From: Haliotis asinina
Taxonomy: Eukaryota; Mollusca; Gastropoda; Lepetellida; Haliotidae
Assembly: GCF_037392515.1 (NCBI RefSeq)
Contig: NC_090291.1
Span: 39,641,001 to 39,705,000, forward strand
DNA length: 64,000 nucleotides
Direction: 5' to 3'
A model generated the notes under the pieces. It worked only from the letters and a program-made list of their open reading frames with translations, did not search any database and was not told where the DNA came from. Both the position numbers and the translations under genes were made by a program. Positions 11,681 to 22,409 of this stretch are shown in pieces. How positions within the stretch are numbered: position 1 is the first letter of the stretch; each line of letters opens with the position of its first letter.

Positions 11681-12462
11681 AAGCCCTTCCTTGACCGTGC
11701 TGTAAGCCCATCCTTGACAGTGTTGTAAGCCCTTTCTTGACAGTGCTGTAAGCCCTTCCTGGACAGTGCTGTAAGCCCTTTCTTGACAGCGCTGTAAGCC
11801 CTTCCTGGACAGTGATGTAAGCCCTTTCTTGACAGCGCTGTAAGCCCATCTTTGACAGTGCTGTAAGCCCTTCCTTGACAGTGATGTAAGCCCTTCCTGG
11901 ACAGCGCTGTAAGCCCATCTTGGACAGTGCTGTAAGCCCTTTCTTGACAGTGATGTAAGCCCTTCCTGGACAGCGCTGTAAGCCCTTCCTGGACAGTGCT
12001 GTTAGCCCTTCCTGGACAGTGTTGTAAGCCCTTTCTTGACAGCGCTGTAAGCCCATCCTTGACAGTGATGTAAGCCCTTCCTGGACAGTGCTGTAAGCCC
12101 ATCTTTGACAGTGCTGTAAGCCCTTCCTTGACAGTGTTGTAAGCCCATCCTGGACAGTGCTGCAAGCCCATCTTTGACAGTGCTGTTAGCCCTTCCTGGA
12201 CAGTGCTGTAAGCCCTTCCTGGACAGTGCTGTAAGCCCTTCCTGGACAGCGCTGTAAGCCCATCTTTGACAGTGCTGTAAGCCCTTTCTTGACAGTGCTG
12301 TAAGCCCTTCCTGGACAGCGCTGTAAGCCCATCTTTGACAGTGCTGTAAGCCCTTCCTGGACAGTGCTGTAAGCCCTTCCTGGACAGTGCTGTAAGCCCA
12401 CCATTGACAGTGCTGTAAGCCCATCTTTGACAGTACTGTAAGCCTATCCGTGACAGTGCTAA
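11681..12462. repeat. 23-bp minisatellite, about 34 copies
   Basis: The unit is close to TTCCTGGACAGTGCTGTAAG plus CCC. Sites vary (cct/ttt, gtg/gcg, ctt/cat). The 140-185 residue open frames on the - strand are frame-cycled readings of it, not genes. Confidence 0.96.
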
Positions 12463-12719
12463 TGGTTATGGTCAAAGTCTGACTCAGTGATTTGGTGGCA
12501 CATTTGTTGGACCCAGTCTTATATCGTCTTGTGCGGACCTCTATGGAGCACATGTCCACAAAAGAGGAATGAACATGTTCTATGGGTTCAGGGTCAAGCC
12601 AGTAGATATTGCATGTTGAATTTTTTTGTTACCTGTAACTCATACCAAGTGCTTTGATCAAACAATCAACATAGTAAAGGCCCTGCGCAGTATCCAATAA
12701 AATGTCTCTTCACATATAG

Positions 12720-12945
12720 ATCCGGGTTCAGCAACCAATGCTTGTCCCCATCCGTGAAGATCCGGGTTAAGATCTTGCCTTGAGAAGCGACTAACGGGCT
12801 GACTCACCAAACTTTACCATCGTATCCCAATTGCGTAGATCGATGCTCATGATGTTTGATCACTGGATTATTTGGTTCACATTGGATTATTTACGGTCCG
12901 GTGCCATGTAGTTGGAATAATGCTGAGTACGGTTTTAAACAGCAA
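12720..12945 (+). repeat. CTCA-tailed repeat family 2
   Basis: CGTGAAGATCCGGGTTA, GATCGATGCTCATGATG and CACTGGATTATTTGG in family order; the tail is lost. It lies 155 bp upstream of gene B. Confidence 0.75.
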
Positions 12946-13099
12946 TAAACATATAATTTCACTTTGTACGCCAGATAGAGTCGGTCCCGGAAGGTAATTG
13001 AATCTAGCTGATATATTATCTGGCGTTGACGTCTACTATTTATGACATGGTGGTAATCTGTTCACGCTATGAACACACTCACTCTCACTGTTTCAGAAA

Positions 13100-13303
13100 A
13101 TGACCTCAGACACCCCAACCTCCGATCTCCCTTCACCGCAGGTTTTCACCATCTTCACGTTACCTTCGTATGAAGACGCTGTCAAGAGTTCTGGCGAACC
13201 TCCTACATATGAACAGTCCTTGTCGGATCCCAGAGTTGATCATCTAGAACATAATTTCACCTCTCCTCTTCCCCCTAACGTGGTGGTGCCCACGTATCCG
13301 GCG
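13100..13303 (+). CDS. Gene B, exon with PY motifs (small tail-anchored membrane protein)
   Basis: The acceptor (cactgtttcag) ends at 13096 and ATG follows three bases later, as in gene A. The 68 codons begin MTSDTPTSDLPSPQ and carry LPSYEDAV and PPTYEQSL. These are strict LPxY and PPxY ligands for WW domains, spaced like the paired motifs of known NEDD4-recruiting membrane adaptors. They are followed by PLPPNVVVPTYPA. The donor GTGAGA at 13304 is strong and in phase 0, matching the next exon at 14493. The joined protein has about 119 residues, with PY motifs on the N-terminal cytosolic side and one C-terminal helix. It is a paralogue of gene A in the same orientation about 13 kb away. Since the ATG follows an acceptor, a non-coding first exon upstream is expected. 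Adaptor function is inferred. Confidence 0.85.
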
Positions 13304-13750
13304 GTGAGACCATTAACCGATGCTTTGACGTGCACTGCAAACCTCGAGAAACAAACCCCATGCAAGCTGCACTGCAGTCCCAGCTCTGATGATCTTGGCC
13401 CCCTATAGCGTTTTCCACAATTGGATTTTGGCATCATACGAGGGTTCACCTACAAAACAAATCAGGGCCGTACCACACTTTCCTTTGTAATTTGGCACTA
13501 TTCACGTTAAAAGAGTGTTATATCAATACTTTGGTGCACAGAAAGCGAAAAATGCAATCTTTAAGAAAATTTCGAGGGTGAGCTGCTCTTAGCCACCCCG
13601 GTCTCCCTACGACTCTGAAAAAGAGGCAAATGCAAATTTTACTACACATACTCAGTCAACCGCAAGCAAATTGCTTTTGCCATGTTCCAGCCTCACGATC
13701 CCCATTTTGTTTGACATTATGTTATTATATCTTGGTCGCGTCCCATTGGC
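13304..13750. other. Gene B intron, first part
   Basis: The frame stays open to 13408 by chance past the donor; nothing else is recognised. Confidence 0.5.
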
Positions 13751-14240
13751 CATTAGGCCATTTGTAGGACTGAAACGATCACCTTATATTTAGGCCATTT
13801 GTAGGACTGAAGCAAAAATCTTAACTTTAGGCCATTTGTAGGACTGAAACGATTACCTTATATTTAGGCCACTTGTAGGACTGAAACGATTGCCTTATAT
13901 TTAGGCCACTTGTAGGACTGAAACGATTGCCTTATATTTAGGCCACTTGTAGGACTGAAACGATTGCCTTATATTTAGGCCATTTGTAGGACTGAAACAA
14001 AAATCTTACCTTTAGGCCATTTGTAAGACTGAAACAAAAATCTTAACTTTGTAGGACTGAAACAAAAATCTTAACTTTAGGCCATTTGTAGGACTGAAAC
14101 GATCACCTTATGTTTAGGCCATTTGTAGGACTGAAACAAAAATCTTACCTTTAGGCCATTTGTAAGACTGAAACAAAAATCTTAACTTTGTAGGACTGAA
14201 ACGATCACATTATATTTAGGCCATATGTAGGACTGAAACA
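13751..14240. repeat. 37-bp minisatellite in gene B intron
   Basis: The unit is TTAGGCCACTTGTAGGACTG plus AAACGATTGCCTTATAT. Two sub-types (...gattgccttatat and ...aaaaatcttaact) are interspersed, with some shortened units. Confidence 0.93.
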
Positions 14241-14492
14241 ATAATCCTATCCTTATTTGTTGGGCAAAAAACGATAAGCTTAAATACAATTATAATCAAT
14301 ATATTTAATTTATTAACATTGTATGGATGAAAAAAGAGCTTTAGGTCACACTGTCGCTTTTGAGGTACCAAAACGTAGTAGCAAGGGGAAAAAAAAGCTG
14401 CAGTCACTCTTTAACTGTTCAAATTTAGATGCTGCAAACATAATTATATACTATGAGTTTTAGTTACTGAAGCCTTACTTTTCATTTCCCAG

Positions 14493-14648
14493 AATCAAAC
14501 CAGACCTCGACCGTACCACCAAAATGACTGTCGACGCAGATTCTACCGTTCGCTATGCTGGGTCATTGCTGGGGCAGTGATTTTGTTGCTTGGTTACATA
14601 ATATATATAGGAATATGGAGGAATATAAACACCCAAACGAAAACGTGA
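14493..14648 (+). CDS. Gene B, last exon (transmembrane tail)
   Basis: An acceptor (tttcatttcccag) ends at 14492. The frame is phase 0 and has 51 codons plus TGA. It begins NQTRPRPYHQNDC, then a basic RRRFYRSLC, the hydrophobic helix WVIAGAVILLLGYIIYIGIW, and a short polar tail RNINTQTKT. RPR and YRSLC are shared with gene A at equal places. Positive residues before the helix suggest an N-cytosolic orientation. Confidence 0.87.
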   Translation, partial: NQTRPRPYHQNDCRRRFYRSLCWVIAGAVILLLGYIIYIGIWRNINTQTKT

Positions 14649-16329
14649 CACATGACTACAACCACGCCATAATGCATGTGACCTGTGACAATACGGATGC
14701 TCATTCTTGCTGTCATTTTCATTGGGAAACTCTCTGCAGAAGTCCGCGCTTCGAATGGTCTACAAAACTGCCTTTACGTACACGCAATTACATGGATGTT
14801 GACTGGGACACTTTCTGCAGAAGTCTAAGCTTCAGATTTGTTCACAAAAACGCCTTTAATTTCAAGCAGTCGCATCGATTCTGATTGGGAGACTCCGGCA
14901 ATACCGCCTTTAAGTTAAAACAATGTCCGTTCTTTGAGCGCCTTGCGGCTTAGGTATTTTAATGTCTGTATCTTATTTCTGAACATCTAACTTTATAGAA
15001 GTAAGTCCAGACCAAGTCTTCATAGATGGAATAATTAAAAGAAGACTATAGTAACACTTTTGTGCAAGACCTATGCGTTTGGATAAATAACTTGTGCCAA
15101 ATCTGATTGTCAGTAATTGTCAGTAACTAACCATGTCGGGAGGTCCGTAAATAAGCGACCAGACAATCAAGTAAACTACGTTTAAAAGGAACAGACGGAC
15201 AATTCGAACTCGATTTGGGGCACTTGTACTTCTTTGTCGAACTACGGCGATAACAAACTAATGTCAACGCTCTCTCTGAGTTAGTTCGTTAAAACTTCTG
15301 TTTACCGTATTTATATCAACAAGTCGCCCATGCATCAATAATTTAGCAGGACTGACCGCCGAATTTTTTCTCATAGCCTCTTATGGGTTTCTGAAGACAA
15401 ATTCTAATAGGGCGTTTACGGTAGAATGACTAACTGTAATATCATTTAATGTAAAGGTTACAGACAAGCGGATTTTTGGTTAGTACAAGGTAGTTACCAA
15501 GGACTTCCACTTGACCAAACCGTAGTTTCACTTTAAGAATCCAGTTTCGTGGTCAGTTGCAGTCTGGAGCTGAATTAGTGTTTGTGAAACCAGATTGAAC
15601 TGGATTGAACTAAATGTCGATCCTTCAACATGGTATACCAGACGTGTGAAGTGGACTGTGAATAAGAAGACGCCATAGTGAAGTTGACACAAGCCATAGG
15701 ATTGATTGTGTTGAATATCTGGCAACTATACTTCCGTGAATCCTTTAAGCCTGGAAACAATGGAACGAATTCGTGAGGTTTCTACGGAAGGATATTGAAG
15801 TGAAACTGACAGTGTGTTTGTACGTGTTGTTTTTTTCTTCAAGCTTTTTTGGAAACACTTTTAGTGAAACAACCTCGTTGAGCCTGAAGTGTCTTGTTAA
15901 CCAAACATGACGACGAGGGCTACAGGAGTTGCCTCCCCTGTGTGGGAAGCTGCCCTTGACCTCAAGTGTGTACGGACCCAGATGTGCCATAAATCAAATC
16001 AGTTGAAATACATCCTTGTTTCAACCAGGATACATGTACACTACGCTGAGACATAGAGACGTTGTTTATTGCTATTTACGTTACCCGTGATATTACACAG
16101 TGCTGTATCTTTCAGTTGCTGCTTTGGAGGGCTGCATGCGTTGCTTCCGTGTTTTATTCAATGGAAATCCATCAAACCTTTGCAGGTTGTTGTACGTTAA
16201 GTGCACTCTAAGCTTAGTATTTGTCACAGTTCACGGAACAGTGCGTATATCATTTAACTATTCGTATTTGTCTAACGGTGGGTGTTAAATATAAGGTCAT
16301 GCATATTTTAAACATAAACGCGTCCGAAA
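14649..16329. other. 3' flank of gene B, mostly unrecognised
   Basis: Holds a likely gene B 3' UTR. Some short frames occur, including a 50-codon frame with good start context at 15907, but none has a splice partner or recognisable content. Confidence 0.3.
15034..15039 (+). promoter_or_regulatory. Possible poly(A) signal of gene B
   Basis: ATTAAA, 386 bases past the gene B stop. Confidence 0.3.
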
Positions 16330-16378
16330 CACGCACACGCACACGCACACGCACACGCACACGCACACGCACACGCAT
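16330..16378. repeat. (ACACGC)n microsatellite
   Basis: About eight hexamer units; the Thr-Arg run it encodes is an artefact. Confidence 0.92.
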
Positions 16379-16379
16379 T

Positions 16380-16887
16380 AGCGGACTCAGCAGCTTTCTT
16401 GTTTTGTGTATTTATACTCAGAAACTATCATAGTCAAACAAAATTAATCAACTGACAAATTTCTAATAGATAAATCTTCGCAGATCGATATTTTAACATG
16501 AACCGTAGTACTGGAGTTTTTACCATTATGAAATTATATATACCAGTTGTTATTTTTTAGTACTGACGTAATAATACACACACTTCTGTCAAAACACGGT
16601 GTGTTTACACATGAATATTTATATAACATAATCAGAAAAAAACATGACATCAAAACGAACGGCGCTTAATGATAAACGTATTAATACGATTGAACCAAAT
16701 TTACAATTTATAGAGTGTGCCATGATTCAGCATAACGGTTTTAGTGACATCAATGAACGTCGAACAAAATTTTACACCAATATTTGTCCAGGGTTTCCAT
16801 AAAAAATACTACACTCTCTCAAATCGCAGTAATATTATTTTCATGTACGAAATCGTATTTTCACACGGCCAGGTATATCAAATGCGA
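16380..16887. other. Intergenic, nothing recognised
   Basis: AT-rich DNA. Confidence 0.35.
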
Positions 16888-17035
16888 CGGAGTGAGTGAG
16901 TATGGTTTATTCACAATATCATGGTGGGATTCAACGGAAACGGACTTCTCACATTGTACCCATCGTGGGGGAATGGAACCCTGGTCTTCGGTTTGACGAG
17001 TCAACGCTTTAACCACTTGGCTACCCCACCGCCCC
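16888..17035 (-). repeat. tRNA-like SINE (family 1), reverse
   Basis: The reverse complement shows GGTTAAAGCG, the B-box region and a CTCACTC end; landmarks are diverged. Confidence 0.75.
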
Positions 17036-17145
17036 TCAAATATGACAGACGAAAATACATGTATTATTTCATTGTATTAAGCTGCATGGCTGTATGTTTG
17101 TTCTGTTATAATGATAGTCATCATGTATCGTTCTTTCTTCAAGAG

Positions 17146-17300
17146 GAACTTGAGGTAGCCTGGAGGTTAAAGCGTTCGCTCGTCTCATCGAAGACCCGGA
17201 TTTGATTACCCGCAAGGTCTCAGAGAGCAAATTTTAGTGTCCCGTCATGATATTTCTAGAATATGGCTAAATGACATACTCACTCACTTACTCACCCCAA
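17146..17300 (+). repeat. tRNA-like SINE (family 1), diverged
   Basis: GGTTAAAGCGTTCGCTCGTC, a weak B box, TAGTGTCCCGTCATGATAT and an ACTCACTCAC tail. Confidence 0.75.
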
Positions 17301-17865
17301 TGTTGATGTAATGGTGATATTTATGGTGATATTTATGGAGAATTGATTGAAATGAAAAATCTCCCCATGAAAATGTATATTTGTTTGCACAATGATCATA
17401 GTTTATTTTGTCTCACATTTTCAAAATCTTTGATATTATGTTTACACCCCTGCCGTATAATTATTGATGAAAGTGAAGTGATATTGTACATGCGGATGTC
17501 AGTGTCTTACTTGTATGAAGGCGATGTTGATTGTTTGTATTCTTTGTGAACATATGTTGATGCAGCAAGGGGATCATGAATACAATCATCATAATCATAC
17601 CTATATAACGATTATGTTATGCATATTTTTGTTGCATGTCCTTTTGTAAGTCCCGATCTTTATATTTCAGTTATTTGTTATTTATATCTTGTACTAATAA
17701 AACTAATGACAAAATTGATTAGAAAAGTACTAAGTCTTGAATCATCTACCCATAGGATCAATACGGTAAAATGTTATCACCGGGAATAGCTGCCAACAGC
17801 TGATGCGGCAATGAATAATATTCACTCGTTCATGGTAAACTGCCTGCAAGAGGACCTGCATTTTA
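17301..17865. other. Intergenic, nothing recognised
   Basis: AT-rich DNA. Confidence 0.35.
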
Positions 17866-18000
17866 TGAGTGAGTGAGTTTAGCGTTATGCCGTTTTAGCA
17901 ATATTCTGGCAGCATCACGACATCAACTCTAAAAATAGAATCCACACACTGTATCCATGTGGGGAATCGAACCCTGGTCGTCGGCGGGACGTGCGAGTGT
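17866..18000 (-). repeat. tRNA-like SINE (family 1), reverse, 5' truncated
   Basis: GAGTGAGTGAG, CCGTTTTAGCAATATTCTGG and GGGGAATCGAACCC on the + strand. It is joined directly to a reverse family 2 copy. Confidence 0.8.
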
Positions 18001-18262
18001 GTGAGTTGAAGTTTACGCCCGCACTCAGCAATGTGCAATGTGTCTGGCCCAGACAATCCAGTGATCAACAACAGACGCATCGATCTGCGCAGTTGGGAAA
18101 CCGATGACATGTGTCAACCAAGTCAGCGAGCCTGATCACCCGATCTCGTTAGTCGCTTCTTACGACAAGTATAGTCGCTTCTTACGACAAGTATAGTCGC
18201 CTCTTATCTAGCATGTGTTGTTGAAGGCCTATTCTACCCCGGGACCTTCACGGGTCCGTGAC
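18001..18262 (-). repeat. CTCA-tailed repeat family 2, reverse
   Basis: GGCCCAGACAATCCAGTGAT, GATCTGCGCAGTTGGGAA and TACCCCGGGACCTTCACGGG on the + strand. The segment CGCTTCTTACGACAAGTATAGT is tandemly duplicated. Confidence 0.85.
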
Positions 18263-18374
18263 GTGTGAACGCTTTAACCACAAGCGTACAGCCTAGTGAA
18301 ATTGATTGAGCACCGTACACACGCAATACGTAACCCGAGGCACATAAAGAAATCATGACTGTGTGGAAAACGAA

Positions 18375-19293
18375 CCGCGAAATTAAAAAAACCCCATGAA
18401 AATAAACCCAAAGCCAAACAACATATTTTCATTTTATGCCTTACCGATTCAAAGATGAAAAAAACTGCATATGCGAATAAGATAAACAAAAAAACAACAA
18501 ACAAACACAACGATCACACAGTTATGCAAAATGTCTGAATGATCTGACTCGGCCAACGAAACACCATAGCACGGGACATGGATGGTCCGTGTATTCATCA
18601 TTCGAGGGTTATATACCATTAAGAAAGTAGGGGCTATTCCATTTTGCGAGCTTACCACTAGCCAATGCCAGTGAATATGAGAGAAAGTAATATATATATA
18701 TATTCATGCAGATGAAACATTTCCATAGGAATGGAATAAAGTGTCACAGTTTTTCTCATTTCCTCTACATCGCCTCTTTCCTTATTCACTCATCATTTGC
18801 ATTTTATCAATCTTTTAAAAAGAATATCTCCGACTTTTTTGGGATGGTATATCTCAATGTGTTAGATCAAGGAAGTTCAATGCTCTGCGAATCAGACCAG
18901 TGTATCTTTCGTTTTGACCTCAGTGTACCCCATCATGAAACTGTCGAGGGTGCATGTGGTTGGAGATTGTAAAGATACACCCAGGAAGATATCGTTTGAT
19001 ATAGTTTTTATCTATTGAGCCAAAAAAAGGTGTCGCTGTCCTACATCTAAGCAAACACGTTTCTCATTCACGACGTCAAAGACGATCATGTCATCTCACG
19101 TACTATCATGTCCCTTGTTCGTTGGCCGAGTCAGATCATTCAGACATTTTGCATAACTGTGTGATCGTTGTGTTTTTTTGGTTTATCTTATTCGCATATG
19201 CAGTTTTTTCATCTTTGAATCGGTAAGGCATAAAATGAAAATATGTTGTTTGGCTTTGGGTTTTTTTTCATGTTTTTTTTTTTAATTTCGCGG
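18375..19293. mobile_element. Foldback element with about 190-bp arms around a MITE
   Basis: The left arm, 18375 to about 18580, starts CCGCGAAATTAAAAAAACCC. It is the reverse complement of the right arm, about 19105-19293, which ends TTTAATTTCGCGG. Shared blocks include CATATTTTCATTTTATGCC and CACAACGATCACACAGTTAT. The loop contains a 240-bp MITE (18612-18851) and about 250 bp of unique DNA. Open frames in the arms are shadows. Confidence 0.85.
18612..18851. mobile_element. MITE, TATACCATT..AGTAGGGG family, copy 1
   Basis: The left end TATACCATTAAGAAAGTAGG is inverted to the right end (ACTTTTTTGGGATGGTATA). The interior matches the copies at 52835 and 63497 (ATTTGCATTTTATCAATCTT). Confidence 0.85.
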
Positions 19294-19329
19294 ATCGTTT
19301 GGGTGGTCCTTCTATCCTGCTTGTCATTC

Positions 19330-20065
19330 TGAAGCTTCCCTGTCTTGCGGTTGTGTTGTCTCTCTGGTTGTTCTGTAGCTAGTGATTGTGTGTCTGGTGT
19401 TGGTCTGGTGGGTGTTTGTCAGTTGATGCTCTGTAACTAGGGTTGTTATTGCTTTGTAACTAATGACTATCTAGTGTTTTTCTGTATCTAGTGGTTCTCT
19501 GGAAATGTTCTGTAACTACTGCTAGTTTGTGCCTTGTTGTTCTGTATCTCGTGGTTATCTCTTTGGTGTTGTTCTGTAGCTAGTGGTTGTCTAGTAGTGT
19601 TCTGTATCTAATGGTTATCTGTCTGGTATTGTTCTGTATCTAGTGGTTGTCTGTCTGGCATTGTTCTGTATCTAGTGGTTGTCTGTCTGGCATTGTTCTG
19701 TATCTAGTGGTTCTCTGTATGGAAATGTTCTGTAACTACTGCTAGTTTGTCTCTTGCAGTTCTGTATCTCGTGGTTGTCTCTTTGCTCTTGTTCTGTAGC
19801 TAGTGGTTATCTGGTATTGTTCTGTATTTAGTGGTTGTCTGTCTGGCATTGTTCTGTATCTTGTTGTTGTCTGTCTGGTATTGATCTGTATCAAGTGTTG
19901 TCTGTCTGGCATTGTTCTGTATCTAGTGGTTGTCTGTCTGATATTGGTCTGTATCTAGTGGTTTTCTGTTTGGTATTGTTCTGTAATAGTGGTTGTCTGC
20001 CTGGGCGTTTTCTGTACCTGGTGGTTGTGTGTCTGATCTGGATGTATTGGTTGTCTGTCTGGTAT
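19330..20065. repeat. 32-bp minisatellite, degenerate
   Basis: The unit is close to TTCTGTATCTAGTGGTTGTC plus TGTCTGGCATTG; unit length varies at the left edge. The Cys/Leu-rich open frames across it are artefacts. Confidence 0.88.
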
Positions 20066-20344
20066 TGTTTTGCAAGCAATGGCTGAATTGGCTTAATTGT
20101 CATGCTCGGATGTGTAACTGCCTGTCTTGTTTTCGGTATTGTGAGAATTGATGGTTGATGTAAACATGCTGATATGATAAACGTGTTACTGGATGGATCC
20201 TCTAATTAAAGTGTAAAAACATGCAACAAGAAATAAAATATTTTCTACAGGTGTGTGTTTCAGACAAGCGTATTTTTCAGTGAAATAGCGATGATATGAG
20301 GTGTTCGCAAGAGTGTCGCTGACGATGTGTCAGGTTATGACTTG

Positions 20345-20470
20345 TGCATAGCTACCCATTCTGTCTTAAGAGGCAAATAACGGGATCAGGTGGTCATTCT
20401 CGCTGACTGGTTGAAATCGTATCCCTAAATCGATGCTCATGATGTTGATCACTGGATTCTCAAATAAAAC
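20345..20470 (+). repeat. CTCA-tailed repeat family 2 fragment
   Basis: TAACGGGATCAGGTGGTCAT and GATGCTCATGATGTTGATCA. Confidence 0.65.
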
Positions 20471-21040
20471 ACTCGATAATCTACAAACTACCATTAAATA
20501 CAAAATACATTTGTTGTTTGAAAAAAAGAGGTCTCATGATTCATCACTTTTAGCTGTCTTAAAAACGAAATAGTCTTTACACTTCTAAATCACAATAGTA
20601 AATCGGCATATCTTTTATGTGTGCTGTAGAAATGTACGATATGCTCAGTCGCCCTTCAACAATGGCGTCTGGCAGGATAGCTAATGATCTGGTATCACAT
20701 TTCACAATTGAACCATGTGTGCGTTGGATCGTATGACAATCGCAACACACGTGGCAGATAGGACTTCCTTGTTGAATAAAACAGAATGAATCACAAATGT
20801 GTACGTCACTTAAATAGCTCATAAAGTGTCCACAGCATTGCATAATATTGTCAGACCTGCCTTTGCACGAATCAACAGACCCAAGAATGTATTGTGAAGG
20901 TGATTACGGATCGACGTATCGGAGTATAACTTAACAAAGAGATAGAGCTTCCTCATTGCTTAAGGACACCCGTCTGGTGATAAATAGAACCCACGGTTCT
21001 TTATACAAGGGAGGCGACTAGATAGTGAACAAGTGTTGAA
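20471..21040. other. 5' flank of gene C
   Basis: The segment near 20731 (GTATGACAATCGCAACACAC) recurs with one change just inside the gene C intron at 21456. A TATA-like TTTATAC lies near 20999, about 40 bases before the gene C ATG. No gene is recognised. Confidence 0.35.
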
Positions 21041-21451
21041 ATGAGCAAGATTCGTGATCTGGATAAGATGATGGACTTAAGAGATAATCTCAAAGATCAT
21101 GTGTCTGATTCTCCTGCTACTGGTACAGATGGGATACAGCTCATGGGTGATGGATCCTTGTGTGGTGATCTCGCAGAACCACATGTTATCTCGCATGGTC
21201 CGTGGGAAGACATGGACTCGGATATGGCATGTTCTCTGTGTTCTGATGATTCAAACAGTTCATGGCAGGACCAGGAATCCATGTGTCTGTTCACTGAGAA
21301 TGCACAGAGTGACCATCCTCATGGAACTTATTTTACTTCAACTTCCAAAGACGGAGACTTTGTGATTGGAATCGGAGAGACAATTAGCAGGTCGACGGAA
21401 TATTGCATTTGGGACTTTAAGTTAGAAGAAACTGCTGATCGAGATGCCAGT
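21041..21451 (+). CDS. Gene C, first coding exon (acidic, tail-anchored protein)
   Basis: The ATG at 21041 has a purine at -3 and an in-frame TGA at 21026. The exon holds 137 codons, beginning MSKIRDLDKMMDLRDN, and is rich in Asp, Ser and Met. It includes a short SLCSDDSNSSW run and ends EETADRDAS. The donor GTATGT at 21452 is in phase 0 and matches the exon at 21966. Joined, they give 177 residues: a long acidic cytosolic N-terminus and a helix running to the C-terminus. No PY motif and no family that I recognise. The longer open frame (253 codons) enters an intronic microsatellite and is not coding. Placement and exon plan resemble genes A, B, D and E. Confidence 0.8.
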
Positions 21452-21479
21452 GTATGTATGACAATCACAACACACGTGG

Positions 21480-21493
21480 CATGTATGTATGTA

Positions 21494-21548
<55 letters not shown>

Positions 21549-21552
21549 CTGC

Positions 21553-21592
<40 letters not shown>

Positions 21593-21800
21593 ATGTATGT
21601 ATGTCTGTATGTATGCATGCATGCAGGTATGTATGTATGCATGCATGCAGGTATGTATGTATGTATGTCGCACGCATGCACGCACGTATTTATGTATGTA
21701 CGTACGCATGCATGTAAGCATGGCTTGGTGGATGGATGGATTCATGTATGTAAGTATGTAAGTATCATATATCATATAATGTATGCATGGATGGATATGT
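21480..21800. repeat. (GT)n/(GTAT)n microsatellite in gene C intron
   Basis: Long TG runs pass into GTAT and ATGC steps. All overlapping Cys-Val-Tyr or His-Thr frames on both strands are artefacts. Confidence 0.95.
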
Positions 21801-21965
21801 AATGTACATGTATATTTTTTATCAAGAACCTGTAAGAAAATTAATATGGAATGATCTGAGCTCCGATGCTGTAGCATATTGTCTTTAAAATCTTTGGACG
21901 ACATTTTATTGTTGCGTTAGAATTTCAGAACAAGTATTTGTGAAGATTACGTTCAATCATTTCAG

Positions 21966-22088
21966 GTTAAAGCCGCATCGGATAAGTCACAACTTCGACA
22001 AAGTCGCATCCAGGCAGTCGTCATCGTAGTAGCATTTGTCCTCAGCAGCATCGTCCTCCTCTGTGTCTTCATCCTGGCCCTGGTGTGA
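21966..22088 (+). CDS. Gene C, last exon (tail anchor)
   Basis: The acceptor (caatcatttcag) ends at 21965. Forty codons plus TGA follow in phase 0: VKAASDKSQLRQSR, then the hydrophobic run IQAVVIVVAFVLSSIVLLCV and FILALV directly before the stop. A helix ending at the last residue is a classic tail-anchor layout. Confidence 0.85.
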   Translation, partial: VKAASDKSQLRQSRIQAVVIVVAFVLSSIVLLCVFILALV

Positions 22089-22409
22089 AAGAACCCTCTT
22101 CCTCTCCTGACCATGAACCCGAGATCCGTTACACCGTAAGAATGGTCCTTGTTTCAAAGAAGGCTCAACTTGGAATATATCGCATATATATGGATAATCA
22201 GTGTTATATGATACATTTTATAATTAATTTACCAGCACGAATAATGCATGCATGCATACCACTAAGGTGATATCACCACAGAACTGAACTGACACATACA
22301 GTGAAGTCATAATTCAAGTACAGTGTCGTAGATTTGAGCCCCAGAGGGGACAGGAGTCCAGGACTGGCACGATCAACGTAAATCACGGCAATGATATTAG
22401 CGCATGACT
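22089..22409. other. 3' flank of gene C
   Basis: Likely 3' untranslated region; no other feature. Confidence 0.3.

Noticed and set aside
11634-12559. Long - strand frames of 140-185 residues with LTALSRKGLQ repeats
   Set aside because: Pure readings of a 23-bp minisatellite in all three frames.
13751-14240. CRISPR-like array (37-bp units with AGGACTGAAAC)
   Set aside because: The whole unit repeats, including the would-be spacer, and it lies in an intron of a eukaryotic gene with variant units. It is a minisatellite.
21328-21904. His-Thr and Cys-Val-Tyr frames on both strands
   Set aside because: TG/GTAT microsatellite inside the gene C intron.
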